A DNA stretch of 64,000 bases from Basidiobolus meristosporus CBS 931.73 (GCA_002104905.1 MCFE01000152.1:62001-126000); one strand, 5' to 3'; positions 43,381-59,671 are shown, counted from the first letter of the stretch. Notes: generated from the letters alone by a model not told the origin. Numbers and translations: made by a program.

Positions 43381-46300
43381 ATGTCTTCCCTTACAGAAGC
43401 GTCTCCCTCTCCCTCAGAGCAGTATGATGCTATCCAGCCTCTTGTAAATTCGCCACTTCAAGTGGGGGAGACTCGATATCTACTTGACTTCAAGTGGTAC
43501 GAGGAATGGCAGGAATATGCCACAGAGAAGTCTCTGGTTTCACCTGGACCTATCGACAACACCTCTCTCTTTAACGACAGCTCATTCACTACGTTGAAGG
43601 AATGGTTGAGCGTCGATATTGACATAATCCCTGTTCCCGAGGATGCCTGGGAGAAGTTGGTGCTTTGGTAAGGGTTCTTTTATATCGGGTGGCAAGCAGA
43701 AGCAGTCTGGGACTGCACCCTTCTGTCTCTACCTTCACAAGCCATATTAATCCTTTGACTCCGAAGGTATGGTTCTCTCACACCCGAGATTATCCGCCCG
43801 GTCATCAAAGGTTCTGCACAAGAGGCTATCATTGAGGTTTACCCTTGGGAGGTCAGCTTAGTGCGTATACTTCCACCATCTTCTTCTCTGCTCAGCAAAA
43901 AGGCACTAAAGTTACAAATAAGTAAAGGGTGCACGATTTCGGATCTCCGATTCAAGGTGATTGACAAACTGGAGATTGAGGGGGAAATGAAGCTCTGGAA
44001 GTTCGGGGAGGATGTGCCAGAAACCTCCTTTATCAAAGCTGATCAGCTGGAGAGTGCCCAGCCTATCGAGGCCAAATTTGACAGCAAAACCATCCAAGAA
44101 TTTGGACTTCACTTGTACGACGCAATAGGCGTAGAGGTGAAGGAGCATGGGAAGTGGCCCACCGGATACGTACCTCAACCTGTGGTTGCCTCTTCCAATG
44201 GCCTGCCAAACAGCACCCCCAACTATACCATCTCCTCATATTCGCCTAGAGCCACTATCCAGCCCTCCAAACCCCGTGGTGTCACCGGGTTATCCAACCT
44301 GGGCAACACTTGTTTCATGAACTCTGCTCTCCAATGCTTGAGCAACACCAAGGAGCTTAAAGAATACTTTGTCTCTGGAATGTACAAGCATGAGCTCAAC
44401 AAGACAAATCCTCTGGGGATGAATGGGGAGGTTGCCGAAGCGTTCGGAAGTTTGGTTGAGAGGTTGTGGAGCGGGATGAACAGTTCTATTGCGCCCAGAG
44501 AGTTCAAATTGACCATCGGCCGATTTGCCCCTTCGTTCATGGGCTACCAGCAGCACGACTCGCAGGAGTTCATTGCGTTCTTATTAGATGGTTTACATGA
44601 GGACCTGAACCGAATCTACGACAAACCATACATAGAGAAGAAGGATTCCGATGGTCGACCCGATGCCATTGTCGCCGAGGAACACTGGCAAGTTCACAAA
44701 TCTCGTAACGACAGTGTCATCGTGGACATGTTTCAGGGCCAGTACAAGAGCACCTTGATCTGTCCTGAGTGTAACAAAGTCTCGGTCACCTTCGACCCCT
44801 TCATGTACTTAACTCTTCCCATCCCTGTCTCCAAAGAGTTAAAGCTTGAGGTCCATTTCGTCCCTCTCGACCCAGCCAAGCGCCCTCTCAAGCTCAATTT
44901 GAAGATGCCCCATGGAGGCACCCACAAGGCCATGAAGGAGAAGATAGGCTCCATGCTAAATGTTGCTCATGAGAATATTGTCACGTGCGAGGTCTATACT
45001 TCCCGCATCTACAAGGTCTTCGAGAATTCGGACAAATTGAACGAGATTGGTGTGAGTGACACGATTTATGCATATGAGCTCCCCGTAGCCTTCCCACCGA
45101 ATCGTGGCTCTGGGTGTGTCATTTTGTCAGTGCTGAACGCGTATTCCAAGCAAATCTCCACCTCCTCCTTCGGTGCCTCCCGTGCTATCCCCGACTTCTT
45201 CGGCGTGCCACTTCTTGTGGCCTTATCAGAAGACAAGATCTCAGAAGACGGCCTGGAGGAGGCTGTTCTGGAGCAGTTGGCGAGGTATACTACTGTCGAC
45301 TTGAGGTCTTTGACTCCAGCTGAGCTGACTTCACTCAAGCGTGAGGATACCACAAACGATGTTGAGATGGACGATGTGGAAACCAACCAACAGCGTATAG
45401 AGGAGATAAACGACGAGGAGCTTGTTACCAAGGAGGAGGATGTAGCGCCGTTGGAGGAGTCGGATTCGGAGACCCCGGTGAAAAAGTTCAAGAAGGCGGA
45501 TCCCAAGCTATTCGAGATGAAAATCAGCAGCCAAAGCTCAGGCCGCAGCATTCCCGCCAACTTCACCCTGTCCAATTTGATTAGCCTTAGCAAAAGGAGA
45601 CAAGATGTGGACGAGGCCAAAGAAGTCACCCAGCTTCCTTTCCTCAAACTTGGAGACACGATTGTCTGCGAATGGGAGCGTGAGGTCGCGAACCATGTTT
45701 TCGGTGACTCTAGAAATGAGATGGATACCGATGATGTTAGAGGCGGGCTTTGGAGCACGTTCGAGGTCTTTGTGGACCCCAACGAGAAGCCGGTCGAAAA
45801 GTCCCAAGAAAAGAAGGATATCACGCTTGATGACTGTTTAGAGGAGTTTGTCAAGGAAGAGCAACTAGGGGAGGAGGATCCTTGGTATTGTCCCAACTGT
45901 AAGAAGCACCAGCAAGCCTTGAAGAAGTTTGATCTGTGGCGGTTGCCGGACTTTTTGGTGGTCCATTTGAAGCGGTTTTCACACACGCGTAGTTGGCGTA
46001 ACAAAATCGACGTGGTTGTGGATTTCCCCATCAACGATCTTGACCTGTCCTCTCGCGTGCTCGGGGAGAGGATTGATGAGAACGGCCTGATATACGACCT
46101 GTATGCCATCTCTAACCATTATGGCGGCTTGGGTGGTGGGCACTACACCGCATATGCATACAACTCCGAAGAGGAGCGGTGGTACAACTTCGACGATTCC
46201 ATGGTAGAGCCGGTCAACGTGGACTCCATCAAGACCACTGCGGCATATCTGCTGTTTTACAAACGTAGAGGCGCTAAATTCCAGCTCCCTGACCTGGCAC

Positions 46301-46476
46301 AAATCCAACGCCAGCCGGAGCCAGAAGCCACCAACGGAGATGCGGACCAGATGCAACTCACACCATTCAACCCCAGTGTCGGAAACCCGGATCAGATTGG
46401 GTACAGCGATGATGAGCTGGACAAGGACATGGAGATATCGATGTCGGATAGCAGATCAAGCCCGGATTTCATGTGA
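43381..46476 (+). CDS. UBP12: Ubiquitin-specific protease, Ubp12/USP4-15 type
   Basis: Two exons (43381-43667 and 43767-46476) give 998 residues. The 99-bp intron splits a Trp codon (TG^G) and has GTAAGG...GAAG borders. The N-terminus carries a DUSP-like domain (RYLLDFKWYEEWQEYA). The USP catalytic domain spans about 268-912. The Cys box is GLSNLGNTCFMNSALQCL with catalytic Cys278. The His box is GLGGGHYTAYA with His888, followed by WYNFDDS. A zinc site is formed by CPEC and CPNC, and the domain is interrupted by an acidic insert as in USP4/15 and yeast Ubp12. The enzyme removes ubiquitin from proteins; yeast Ubp12 is found in nucleus and cytoplasm. The C-terminal tail is acidic and Ser-rich. 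It converges tail-to-tail with the OSH1-like gene, 290 bp apart. An upstream coding exon is not excluded. Confidence 0.95.
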
Positions 46477-46766
46477 GTTCTTCAGCCTGCGAGCAGCTTC
46501 CGTTTCCAACCTCTATTTATCAGCGCATTCTATGGCTAGTCTTTTTCCAGAAACTATGTACTACTCATTGATAAAAGAAATATTCCACCTTCATAAAACG
46601 CGGGGTCACATATTGTATTATTGGCCTAGCATAGCTCAAAAATCCAGATTACTTTTATTGTACGTGGGTTGGAACAGGGATCGGAGACATGTCTAGCATT
46701 AATTTAACTCTATACCGAATGTTCTCGTTAGCGGTTGATCAAAAAGATATCACTCGATGTTGGTGG

Positions 46767-49700
46767 CTATTCTTTGGAGGCCAGGTGCCCGTTGTTCCTT
46801 TCGAACCAGTAGTCATTGGTAAACCTCCAAATCCTTGATCTCGTGTCCCGGTCTCGATCCTCAATAAACCATCGCGGGTGCCACTGGGCGCTTGGCGCAG
46901 GCCGTTTCTCGAGCTTCTGGTTTTCCAATCTACTCTTCTCTATCTGGCCATTTTCGAAGTATCTTATATCGTGCCGTAGCCTGGAGTCGGTGTCCGGCAG
47001 GTATGGGATTAACCCGATGGGCAGTTCGTTCAACGACATCATGAATGGGGAGATGATGCTCTGTTGACTCTCGACTCGCCAGAGTAGCCTCACACTAGGG
47101 TCGGCGGACGATAGGGTGCATGGACAGGTATCACTGGGGAAATCACTCAGCCGGTATTGGCTTAATGGCTTCACCTCCTCTTCGGTGTCTAGGCTGGAAA
47201 CCATCTCCCGAGCCACCAGGTACTCATTCCATTTGCCGTACATTTCCCAAGTAATCTTACTGTCAGCTGATGCAACATACCCCTCAACCACGTTCATCTC
47301 GCCTTGCAGGGTGTGGGGCTTGAATCGCAAGAGGCACATTTCATTGGTGGTGTGATTCCTTATGATCATCTCTCCATAATTCTCCACCTCCACAGCTCCC
47401 ATAATGAGATTGTGGATTTTGGTGGTGACTCTATTCCAGCTGTAGCGCTCTTCCCTTCTAGGCCTCGTGGGATGGCTCGCCTCGTCAGCAGCAGTGGGAA
47501 GTCTTAGGTAAAGATGATTGGTCCCTTCGGCAGAGACATCAACGGATTTCCCGCGAAATTTGCTCTTCAGTTCCAATTCCGAATGTAATTTGTAGTTGAC
47601 CGATTCGCAGTGGCTTGCAGAGATGGGCTGGTTCGCGAACGGAACAGGGAGTTGAGAAGGTGTCAACAGCACCACGAAGAGGAGAAAAACCACCTACCGG
47701 GTTTGTGCAAACCTGCTCGGACATATAGCGGTATCCCTTGTCTCGGTTTACGTATTCGTATGTTTCTCCCTGGGATGGCACGGATGGTAAGCACATGGAG
47801 TGGCATCCAAATTAACACTACTTACTAATAAAGGGTTGAATGGTTTTCGGAATCGTTTCTGGGTACTGGCGTAGCTGCTCATGGCGAATATCGTGACCCA
47901 GAGCAGACGCTCGGTAGAATCCTCTTGCGCGGCTGCCGTATCTAGAAGCTCACTGTATTCCATCTGCTCGGCAAATCTCTGCAACATCGACAGAGGCTCG
48001 TGTAGCTGAATGGGGAAGTTCATCCGATGGAGGTCCTTCACCATGGATCCTTTCATCACTGTCCACAGTGAGACGTCTTGGATATGGTAGAGTGGGATCG
48101 ACAGGAGTTGCCGAAATTGAGTTGGATATCCGCTACTCGACCGTAGAATAGACCTACTCAGATTCTGGTTGAAATCCTGGAGCGACCTGATCATCTCGGT
48201 GGTCAACCCGGAGTCTGTGGCATCGTAGAACTCCTCTTCCACCTCCCCGGACGCTTCCGGGCTGCTTTGGTGCTCCACATTTCCTAGCACACCTGTCAGA
48301 TCGGTATTTTCCGTACTTCTGAATACAGATTGTAACTGGTGGTTATCCGCGACCAACGCCCGGAAGCTCTCGGTCCAGATATCCAACTGCCGCACCTCCC
48401 GGCGATACTTCTTGGACCAATACATCTCCCTTTCCGAGGCCATCCGGATCACCTCGCTGATGTGCTTTCGAATCTTCTTGAACGAATTTCGCAACCACAC
48501 CTCGGTCTCTTTGTCCACGGGGCAATTCTTGTAGACCAAATCCATCCTGTCGCGATACCTTTCCCATTCGTTGAAAACACTGGAGACAGAGCAATGGTAC
48601 TCCTCTGTGGTTGGGAGGTCGAGCTCTTCATCGGAAGAGTAGGAGTAGGTGGAGTCCTGGGTGGAGACAGAAGAGGCCCTTTTACTTTGTTCCCGTACGC
48701 TTCCAGTGGAGGAGGATTCAGATGTCTCCGGTGTGCTAGGGGAATTGCTATCGACACCAAGCTCTCTTCTGTTGCTAGGGGCTGCATCTGGGTCCTTCAA
48801 GTTTCCTTCGTCCAAACGTTGTTTGGATTTTGTCAATGCCAATACCCATCTTTTCACTTCCATCGCATGGTCAGCGCGTAAGCGGTACTTGGCAGTCCCA
48901 GGGCCAATAACATCAAACCTGGTAAGGTCGTTCGGGTCTATCCATATCCTGGCAAAGCGGAGGTTGATCGCTCCTCTGCAGGAGTTCTCCGCCTCGTGGC
49001 GGCTCTTGTAGTAGGACAGAACCCCTAGAGAATCCGAAGCATCAGAGGGACATATTCATCTCTCTATGACATATGAGGAAGCCCACCGTTTTCCAAAATG
49101 AACCAGCGTCGCTTGTAGCCGGTCGTGAAGTTCATCCACTTCATCAGGGTGCCTGACAGTCGAGGATGGTGCCCAGGGGCGTGCGGGTTTGAATCATTCG
49201 GCACTAGGTATAGTGATGTGGTTAGGCCCAAGAACTGCCCAGCATCTATGGGCGACTCAGTAATCTCATACCTTCCTTCAACACCCCTTTGACACGGTCG
49301 CTTCTAGCCACATCGATGGGCAACTTGCCCATTCTATCTCTTGCAAACACATTCGCCCCCCTCTGCATCAACCAGACCACCAGGTCGGCATTTCCCAACC
49401 TGGCCGCCTCGTGTAGTGCGGTGGAACCGGTTCTGGGATCCTGAAGGTTGAGATCCACCAAGTTGCGCGTTCGATTGTTCTCGTAGAGCTTGGCTAAGCT
49501 GGCAAAATCCAGCTTCCTTACGAACTCGGCTACTCGTTGGTTAGTATAGCGTACAAACTCCTGCCTGTTTTCTGTGGAAAGCAGTGATGTTTCCGGTCAA
49601 TGGATTAGTATCCCGGAGATGAATGGATTGATGTTAGACGGCCGTGAGGGGCGCGTGATTGCTGCAAATACCTTCTATGCACTGGATGATCTCTGAACAG

Positions 49701-50182
49701 TTGGTCATGTCAATTGCTTGGTATCCGTCGTTGTTCAGGCATGTGTCATCGACCCTTGAGCAGTTCATTAACAAACGAACAATGTCAGGTCGGCAGGATT
49801 TGGCGGCCAGATGAAGTGGTGTGTTGCCATGCTGGTCTGGTTGGTTGATGTCTAGCCGAAATTCCGGATTCAACAGATACTCTATCATGGAGTATCCGCT
49901 GCTTCCGATGGCAACGTGAATTGGATAGATCTTATCCAAGCTGCCCTCGGCTCTGGACACTTGAAGTACCTTGGCGACTTTGACTCGATCGGCTGAAAAC
50001 AAGATTCGTCAAAACCTTATCTCGGCAGTAAAGAGGCGCTCCTTACCTTCCCGCAACGCCTCCAGCAACTGAAAGGTGAGTATAGCGTCATTGATGTCTG
50101 GGGCCTTTGTGACGGAATTGGCATCGCAATGCACCGATTGAATGTCCTCGTGCCTTGAGGAGTGTCTTGATCTTGCCGACAT
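46767..50182 (-). CDS. OSH1: Oxysterol-binding protein, Osh1 type (ankyrin-PH-FFAT-ORD), HH motif lost
   Basis: Seven exons: 50182-50047, 49992-49672, 49571-49272, 49203-49087, 49024-47826, 47769-47698 and 47627-46767. All junctions keep frame and give 1,001 residues. Order: ankyrin repeats (about 60-250, HGNTPLHLAAKS and GSTALHEAARLG); PH domain (about 268-355, LSGTLMKWMNFTTGYKRRWF); FFAT-like motif EFYDATD at 556-562, which in this family binds ER VAP proteins; and the sterol/PI4P-binding ORD (about 670-1000) with NPLLGETYEYV and the end WHPRWFIED. The architecture is that of Osh1/Osh2, lipid-transfer proteins of ER-Golgi and nucleus-vacuole contacts. The fingerprint EQVSHHPPISA reads EQVCTNPPISA (709-719): both PI4P-contacting histidines are Thr713 and Asn714. 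The gene model rests on the GTAGGT donor at 47697. Confidence 0.93.
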
Positions 50183-52321
50183 TGTGGATGCAAATGTGTC
50201 GGTGGCAAAATGAAATCCTATCGAGGGCTCTTGACAGTGTACCGATGAAGCTTCGAGTTCGGCGAGATTCGCTCCAAGCACAATGAATGATATCCGCCTC
50301 GTGTAACTGTGATCAATGGGAGAGATGTGGTAAGGTAAGGTATGGTAATAAAGGAGTGCTGTGGAGGCCGGCACAATCAATTCAGTGGGCGAGTGAGTGA
50401 GAAGTTGGGACAAATACGTGAAACAGAGGTGTCCCAACCATACTTATGTGGAAATTTCAGGAGATGCTTGGCACTAGGCCCGCATCAAACCTGAAATTCG
50501 TGATCGTTCATTCAGCAAGTTCTAAATTCTAGGGCTAATTGCCAAATACGTAAGGTGTCAGAAATGACTGCTCTAACTTTAATCCCATACGACCGAGTGT
50601 GTCTTATTTCCCCATTCAACCCTTTTAGAAGCAAATTATAGCCAAACTCCACTTATATTATACTTGAATATGCTTGATTGCAATTGCCTTGCTCTCCCTA
50701 GCCCTGTTTGATTAGTCCACCGGAATTGATCAGCTGTATTTGAATCGTTGTCATTCTACTGACGGACCCAAGATGGCTAATCACCCACTCATTTGTCTAT
50801 ATTTTTCCCCATCGGAAGGATCACGGGGACTTCATTTACTCCAAGGACATGAACGTGCGTGCATACCAGTTTGCTCCTTACGAAAGATGTCAATGTACAC
50901 CTCCCTATACCTCTGAAACGTGCGAGGTCCAACAGGAATCTTGTCTAGTGAGCAGCGAGTTCTTGAGGCATTAACAAACACAAGGATATGTTGAAACCAC
51001 CAACCATCCCATTCTTGCATGGATACAGGAAGCATTCATATGAAATTGACGCATCAGTTCAAAGGAGTCAGGTGACAAGAGATCTGGAAATCGTCGCAGA
51101 CTGTGGCCAACTCAAGAGTCCAGCGATGGCCAGGAAAGGGAACCAGTCAACTGCAGGAGGGGCGTCTAGCCGCCCTAGGAGTGGAGGTGCCATAGCTCAA
51201 GATGTCTGCAGGCAATGCACAATCCTGTGAGTCGCCATCCCCTCACACTATACTATGAAGAGCATGAAATGGATGCGCACTTATCTGCTATCTCCTTTAT
51301 CTTATCAAGGGTTCCAGCCATCTCTTCGTATGGCGCCACTTGCCTCGATCCTGTTGGGATTTGGAAGCATCGCAGCCAAGCGTCAAGCTTCTTGGAGCCG
51401 CCTAATCTATCGACAATTGCCTGAGGTGTACTTATGCGGCTGCTGGCTGACCTCAGCAGGTTGGTGTCAAGTCAGAGAACGCAGGCTTAATCATCTCCCT
51501 CACATTGTAGCGGCTTCCACCTGATGTGGAACAAGGGATTGCTTTTGTTTAGCAACTCTTGCATCTGTGGAGTAACCCGAACTGTTCCCCAATAATGGAA
51601 GTTAATAAACCGTTAGGTATCAACAAATCCAAAATCACCGTGATGTCACTTCCGATGTGCACGGCTGGTCACATTCTCCCTACTTGGGCATCGCTGATTG
51701 GCCACACCCAAGACAATCCTGAGGCACTACCATCAAGTGTATAAAGGCTCATAGGTTGGAATAGACCCAACATGCGCTGCTAGATGCCTTTACGGGATAT
51801 CAGTGAACACCTTATGATATCACGCCAGTGGGATTCGCCAGCCACCTGGCTGCGATTGTGGCAAGGCATCCACATGTGCATAAATCCACAGTCGAACGAA
51901 GTCCTACCAGCTTGTCGGAATTGCTAGCATTCAGCACACCTGGTATCGGGAACGATGGATTTAAGGTTTGGGATGTTGGAACCCTAGCACATCATACCAT
52001 CCATAATCCAAGCCACCAACAATCATGCCCAAGGATGCGGTCCAAATCGACAAATTACTTGGAGCATACGAATTCCGATTGCTCGCCATGTCACCATCCA
52101 TAACCAGCGCTACCTCGGGCCGTGAGAATCAAGCTCTTCCATACAATGCACACTCGTCAATGTTCGTTGGGTACCCGAATGGCTGACGAATTTATTTAGA
52201 GATACAGTCCATAGGGACTAGCTTGATTAGTATGAACAGGGGAAGATGCGAGAGTCGCTAGACGCTCTTCAATTCTAAAAGGGATATAGTGCATGTCAGC
52301 AGTATGTGAACGATATATGAC
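50183..52321. other. Intergenic region, no gene recognised
   Basis: About 2.1 kb. Immediately upstream of OSH1 lies CT-rich leader-like DNA. Open frames reach only 60-91 codons and carry no domain. No repeats matching the transposon families are seen. Confidence 0.5.
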
Positions 52322-52771
52322 CTAGTAGGCTGCTTGATCCGCAGCGATTGTACCCAAACAGCAGCATTCAGCGCATTGAATTGCCCCACAGCAAGCAAGA
52401 GTATAGCAAGGGCAACACAAGGGATTCTCGAAAGCACCACGGCAACACCACCAGGTCAATGCAAACACGATAATGATGAAGAGGGCAATGGCGATCCCAA
52501 TCACGATCCAGTGATACCCGTGCTGGGTGAAGCTGTTCTGGCGTTTCAAGAGGTGGCCATGGCTCTGTGCGGAAGAATCTATCTCGACGGAGTTCACCAC
52601 GAGAAAGATGAGGAGCAGAGTGGTGAATACTCCGGCGATGATCTTTCTCTTGTTGCCGCAAAGAAACTCCCATCGGCCACGAGATTTATGTTGGCAGCTG
52701 GAAGACTTCTCTATGTCCATTTTGGAGATGTCTGGGAGTGTGACAGGTCTGTAAGGTATGGCGGAATTCAT
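52322..52771 (-). CDS. Small two-pass membrane protein with cysteine-rich C-terminus
   Basis: An intronless 149-residue protein. A basic N-terminal 42 residues is followed by membrane segment 1 (about 43-62, IIAGVFTTLLLIFLVVNSV), a short loop with a possible Kex2-type KR (76-77), membrane segment 2 (about 87-109, WIVIGIAIALFIIIVFAL) and a tail with eleven cysteines in 109-138 (WWCC, CCPC, ACC, ECCC). I do not recognise the family. Clustered juxtamembrane cysteines suggest S-acylation or metal binding (inference). A TATA-type element 50 bp upstream and a clean ATG support a real gene. Antisense frames over it (for example plus 52334-52846) are shadows. Confidence 0.7.
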   Translation of the reverse strand: MNSAIPYRPVTLPDISKMDIEKSSSCQHKSRGRWEFLCGNKRKIIAGVFTTLLLIFLVVNSVEIDSSAQSHGHLLKRQNSFTQHGYHWIVIGIAIALFIIIVFALTWWCCRGAFENPLCCPCYTLACCGAIQCAECCCLGTIAADQAAY

Positions 52772-52820
52772 ATTCTCGACTCAAAGATTTCTCTGCTGGC
52801 AATGGTTGGAAACGGCCATT

Positions 52821-52830
52821 CTTATATACC
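52821..52830 (-). promoter_or_regulatory. TATA box of the small membrane protein gene
   Basis: The minus strand reads GGTATATAAG about 50-60 bases upstream of the ATG at 52771. Confidence 0.5.
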
Positions 52831-53084
52831 TTTGGATGGAGAGTGAAAAATGCTCATGATGTAACATGCTCTATACGTCATATGGTAAAATTTCCATATG
52901 GAGCAGGCACTATTTTTACCTCCATGAAACATCAATCAATTGATGTTGGAACCATTATTGAGCTGTAGACAATGGATTTATTTTGGACGCAACTCCTGTG
53001 CTGATGATACATCAAGGACCCTGATAATCATATTGTATCGGGGCCTATTGGAAATTGATTCCCAGTGAGAGGAATGGTTGGTGG

Positions 53085-56346
<3,262 letters not shown>

Positions 56347-59300
56347 TGTTGCGAGCTCGAACTGCTTGGGAGGGGAAGGGAATCTTTGGTATGTTCAGGA
56401 ATCTGAATTAAGCTAATCTATCAACTTCCTCTTGGCTGTCTTCGCTGCAGGTACTATTCACCCCTTGTAACGTTGCTGAAGGTCCTAAAATACCAATCGC
56501 AAATCTGATGAATTGATTTTCGATTTAATCCTTTCTTGTGATTTATTTCAGGAGTTAGCATTGTTCCTAATTCATGATTGATTACGACGATTATGGATTG
56601 CATGTATACTGCGAGTGATATCCTGACACCTTACCACTCCAGTCCAGGCGGTCTATGTTGTACTAAAGTAGATCAAGTAGAAACACCCTGAAATATCGTT
56701 GATAGGCCAGCTTTCCCACTACTGGGAAGTGGTTTAGAAACAAGAATAAACCATTGGCACCCATTTAGCGACGCACTGACTGGTTGCAGGGAATCTATAC
56801 TGCGAATCAGATAGGAAGCCAACGCTTGCTCAAGCAATTGAATGGATACAGCACTTGCTATTCTGAGCTCTCTTAGCAGTACCTCTTTCGCTCCACACCG
56901 CTATATGATCTCCACCCTATATAGCACCCATTTTCTCGTGTACTATCTATTTTTGCCTTGATGAGCCATCGTGTTTAGGATAGACAATTCCGCCCTGGAT
57001 CTCGAGCCAAATACCCACACTATTGTAATAAGCACTGTATATCAATCCACTGCCAAGCGCTGAACGACGGGGAATCCGCCAATGCAATCGAAGTAGCCAT
57101 ATAAATAAATAAGGCGGCATTCCTCAAACCTCAACCGACGCTGCCAGTGGATATGATATCATTGAGGCCGATAGCAAGAATTTACGAATCTCACCAACTC
57201 CCGTTGTTTTTCTCCCTATTTCTGGATAATATCCTGAGTCAGCCGGAAGGCCAAGCGAGACGCTTCCCTGATTTTAGATACACTGCTCCGATTAGATTAC
57301 TCAATCCACTCTGATCCAAATAACGAAGCCGTGGTGATCTGCGCATTGCCTCAACTCCAATGCCTCGACAGTCATCTTATCACGACAAAGGTTTGGCATC
57401 CAGCCTATCCATAATTTAGGTTCGACTCTGATTCCCTGTTTCGTCATTCCATTCCACCCACCATGTGGAGGAGCATCAGATTCAAGAGAGGGCCGCCCTT
57501 AATTACTCGACTGGTGTGACCTCACAATGACAATGCAAGATATGTTGACATAACTCGACTCCCAGTATCCCCATGAAATTGACATCAACACCAGTGGTCC
57601 CACTTGTGCCCATACGCTACAATAAACAAATCGGCTTCATACTCAGTCACTTCCTTTGGAAGGAAGCCACCAGATTACCAACATAGGATCCCAATGCCCA
57701 GGAACTAAGCATTCTTCGGGGAGGCATACACACTCTCTGCCTCTGGTCAAAGGGCTGGCGCTCCCTCCCTGCAGCAGGAAACGAGCGGATTGCTCACCTT
57801 GACGCCCACATTTGCAGTCCATCTAGAAAGGCTTGGAGTATCTCTGCCTCGTTGATAAAAGCACACTGGTTGTTCAAGACGCCCGTGAGACAGAGGCATC
57901 ACGATTGCAAGCGCGTGTTGGATTGGACTGAGTTGGTAAGGGGAGTACTCGGAATTATCCGAGATTATCATGATATGGCCAAATCACGACTCTGCTCTGC
58001 ATCAAGTGCCTTGCTTTGTTTGGGTTGGGAACCGATGGATGATATAATCGCTGACATGGTAGCACTAAAACCCCAACCGGCTGCGTTACATATACTCACT
58101 CCACTATACCTAATGCAACCACTGTGAGGATACGATGATGTAGTGTCTCAAGTATTAATACAACGTTATGATATGAGGCATGACAAATCGTACTACCGAG
58201 CACTGACGGTCCATTTCTGGAACAGCATATTGATCGCTGCGCAAATGTGGATCGGTGATTGTACTTCATGTGTGTCTGTGCCAATAAGTAGAGCGTTCAA
58301 ATGCTCTGCTTTATGTATTTTGACGGATGAGTAGGGATGAAGTCTGGGTCAGGCTTTCCAGGTGCAAGTGCTCTCGCATTTATTTCGTGTCGTTGGTGTA
58401 TAGAGATGAGGGGCTTACGGATCAAAGTACTTCCAACCCATATTGCAGGGTGCATTTCTCGTGTGACTCACTGGCTTGACTAAAACGGTGGTTGTGAAAC
58501 ATCAAACTTGGTTTGCTGATACTTTCGGTGATCTGTTGGCTGAATCCAATCTCATATCGCGTATGCGTGCGAGGGTGGGGATGGGGACATATACAGAGAG
58601 TAAAAAGAGTAGTAAAGCATCTCGTTATCGGCTCGATGCATGGATTTGGTGATGGGAGGACTGGTGGGATGATATGAGATCTACTTCCTCGTGACACCCT
58701 TCGGCCTCCTACTAATGTGCTAATGAATCAATTTGAAACTCAACCAGACACCCACCAGCGCTAATGTTCAAACCTATGATGTAAGCCCTACAGCATCAAT
58801 CCCTTACCCGAAAGTCGGCTGGGTAACATTGTGCGATAGAAAGAATTGAGCAGTCTACTCCTTCAAGGCTGCAACAGAACAGTGAGGAGAGCCAACATAG
58901 AGCCTAGCTAACTTGGTAACAACAACGAGAGAAGCTGCATCGTTAGGGATATGATGGGGTCAAGGGAAGTCTTGAATATTCTCTTTGGATGATCTTCGCT
59001 TTAGCATCATGCGTACAAGTCCCTCTTCCAGATCTGAATTTGAAAATTGAAACTTACCTGTTTAGGACTTTATCTACCCATCATGATTTCATCGTACTGC
59101 TAGCAGTATCTGGAATATTTTGGCTTTCTCGTCCACTCCGGTGAAACGAATGAGCTCATAAGCAGGCATTTCCCCGAGCCTCGTGATATCATTCGCGACC
59201 TCTAAAATATCTGCGATTCAACCGACTAAAATATTCTTCTGAATAGAGTGAGATTGATTAAGAGACGATAGGTAGGTAGCCCTCTCCCTACATATTCACA

Positions 59301-59583
59301 GAGACTAGGTCCCTTGTCAACGGCGTGTAACATATATTGCGTGGTGTCTCTCCAATTGGTATGTGTTATACAGAATTTAGAACACTCAACTTAATTCACT
59401 ACCATAATGGCATTTATACAGTCCTTTGAAATAGACAATGTTTAACAATACCTGGGTACTGTGGATTTGGTTGGACCAATAACTGTGACTTGTATCTACC
59501 ATCTTACCAATCCCTCCCTAGCAACCAGCCGAGTAAAAGGAATAGCAACTCTTCGCTAGCGGACAACTAGATTGCACTCACCA
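56347..59583. other. Large intergenic region, no gene recognised
   Basis: About 3.2 kb between the divergent cullin and bZIP genes. It is unique-looking, moderately GC-balanced DNA with open frames of at most about 91 codons. No tRNA, transposon or conserved domain is seen. It presumably holds regulatory DNA for both genes. Confidence 0.45.
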
Positions 59584-59590
59584 TATAAAT
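59584..59590 (+). promoter_or_regulatory. TATA box candidate of the bZIP gene
   Basis: CCATATAAATAGGC places TATAAAT about 85 bases upstream of the ATG at 59672. Confidence 0.5.
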
Positions 59591-59671
59591 AGGCTCATTC
59601 CTCTCACCAACTTTCTTCAACTACTAGTTAGTTTTCTGTGACTATCTCCCATCACGGATTTCATCGCACAA

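Noticed and set aside
43283-43396. An extra first exon for the deubiquitinase (ATG 43283 spliced at GTATGG to TTACAG)
   Set aside because: The splice would shift the frame relative to exon 43397 onward, so ATG 43381 was kept as the start.
45066-46109. A 347-codon minus-strand frame
   Set aside because: It lies antisense to the deubiquitinase catalytic domain and is Ser/Arg-rich without any domain. It is a composition shadow.
46767-47693. Starting a protein at 47693 with a hydrophobic, signal-like N-terminus
   Set aside because: The hydrophobic start is translated intron 6 of the OSH1-like gene; splicing GTAGGT...CCAG restores the ORD alignment.
50183-50437. Longer N-terminus for the OSH1-like protein (ATG 50437)
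   Set aside because: The extra 85 residues are low-complexity leader-like sequence; the ATG at 50182 gives a normal family start before the ankyrin repeats.
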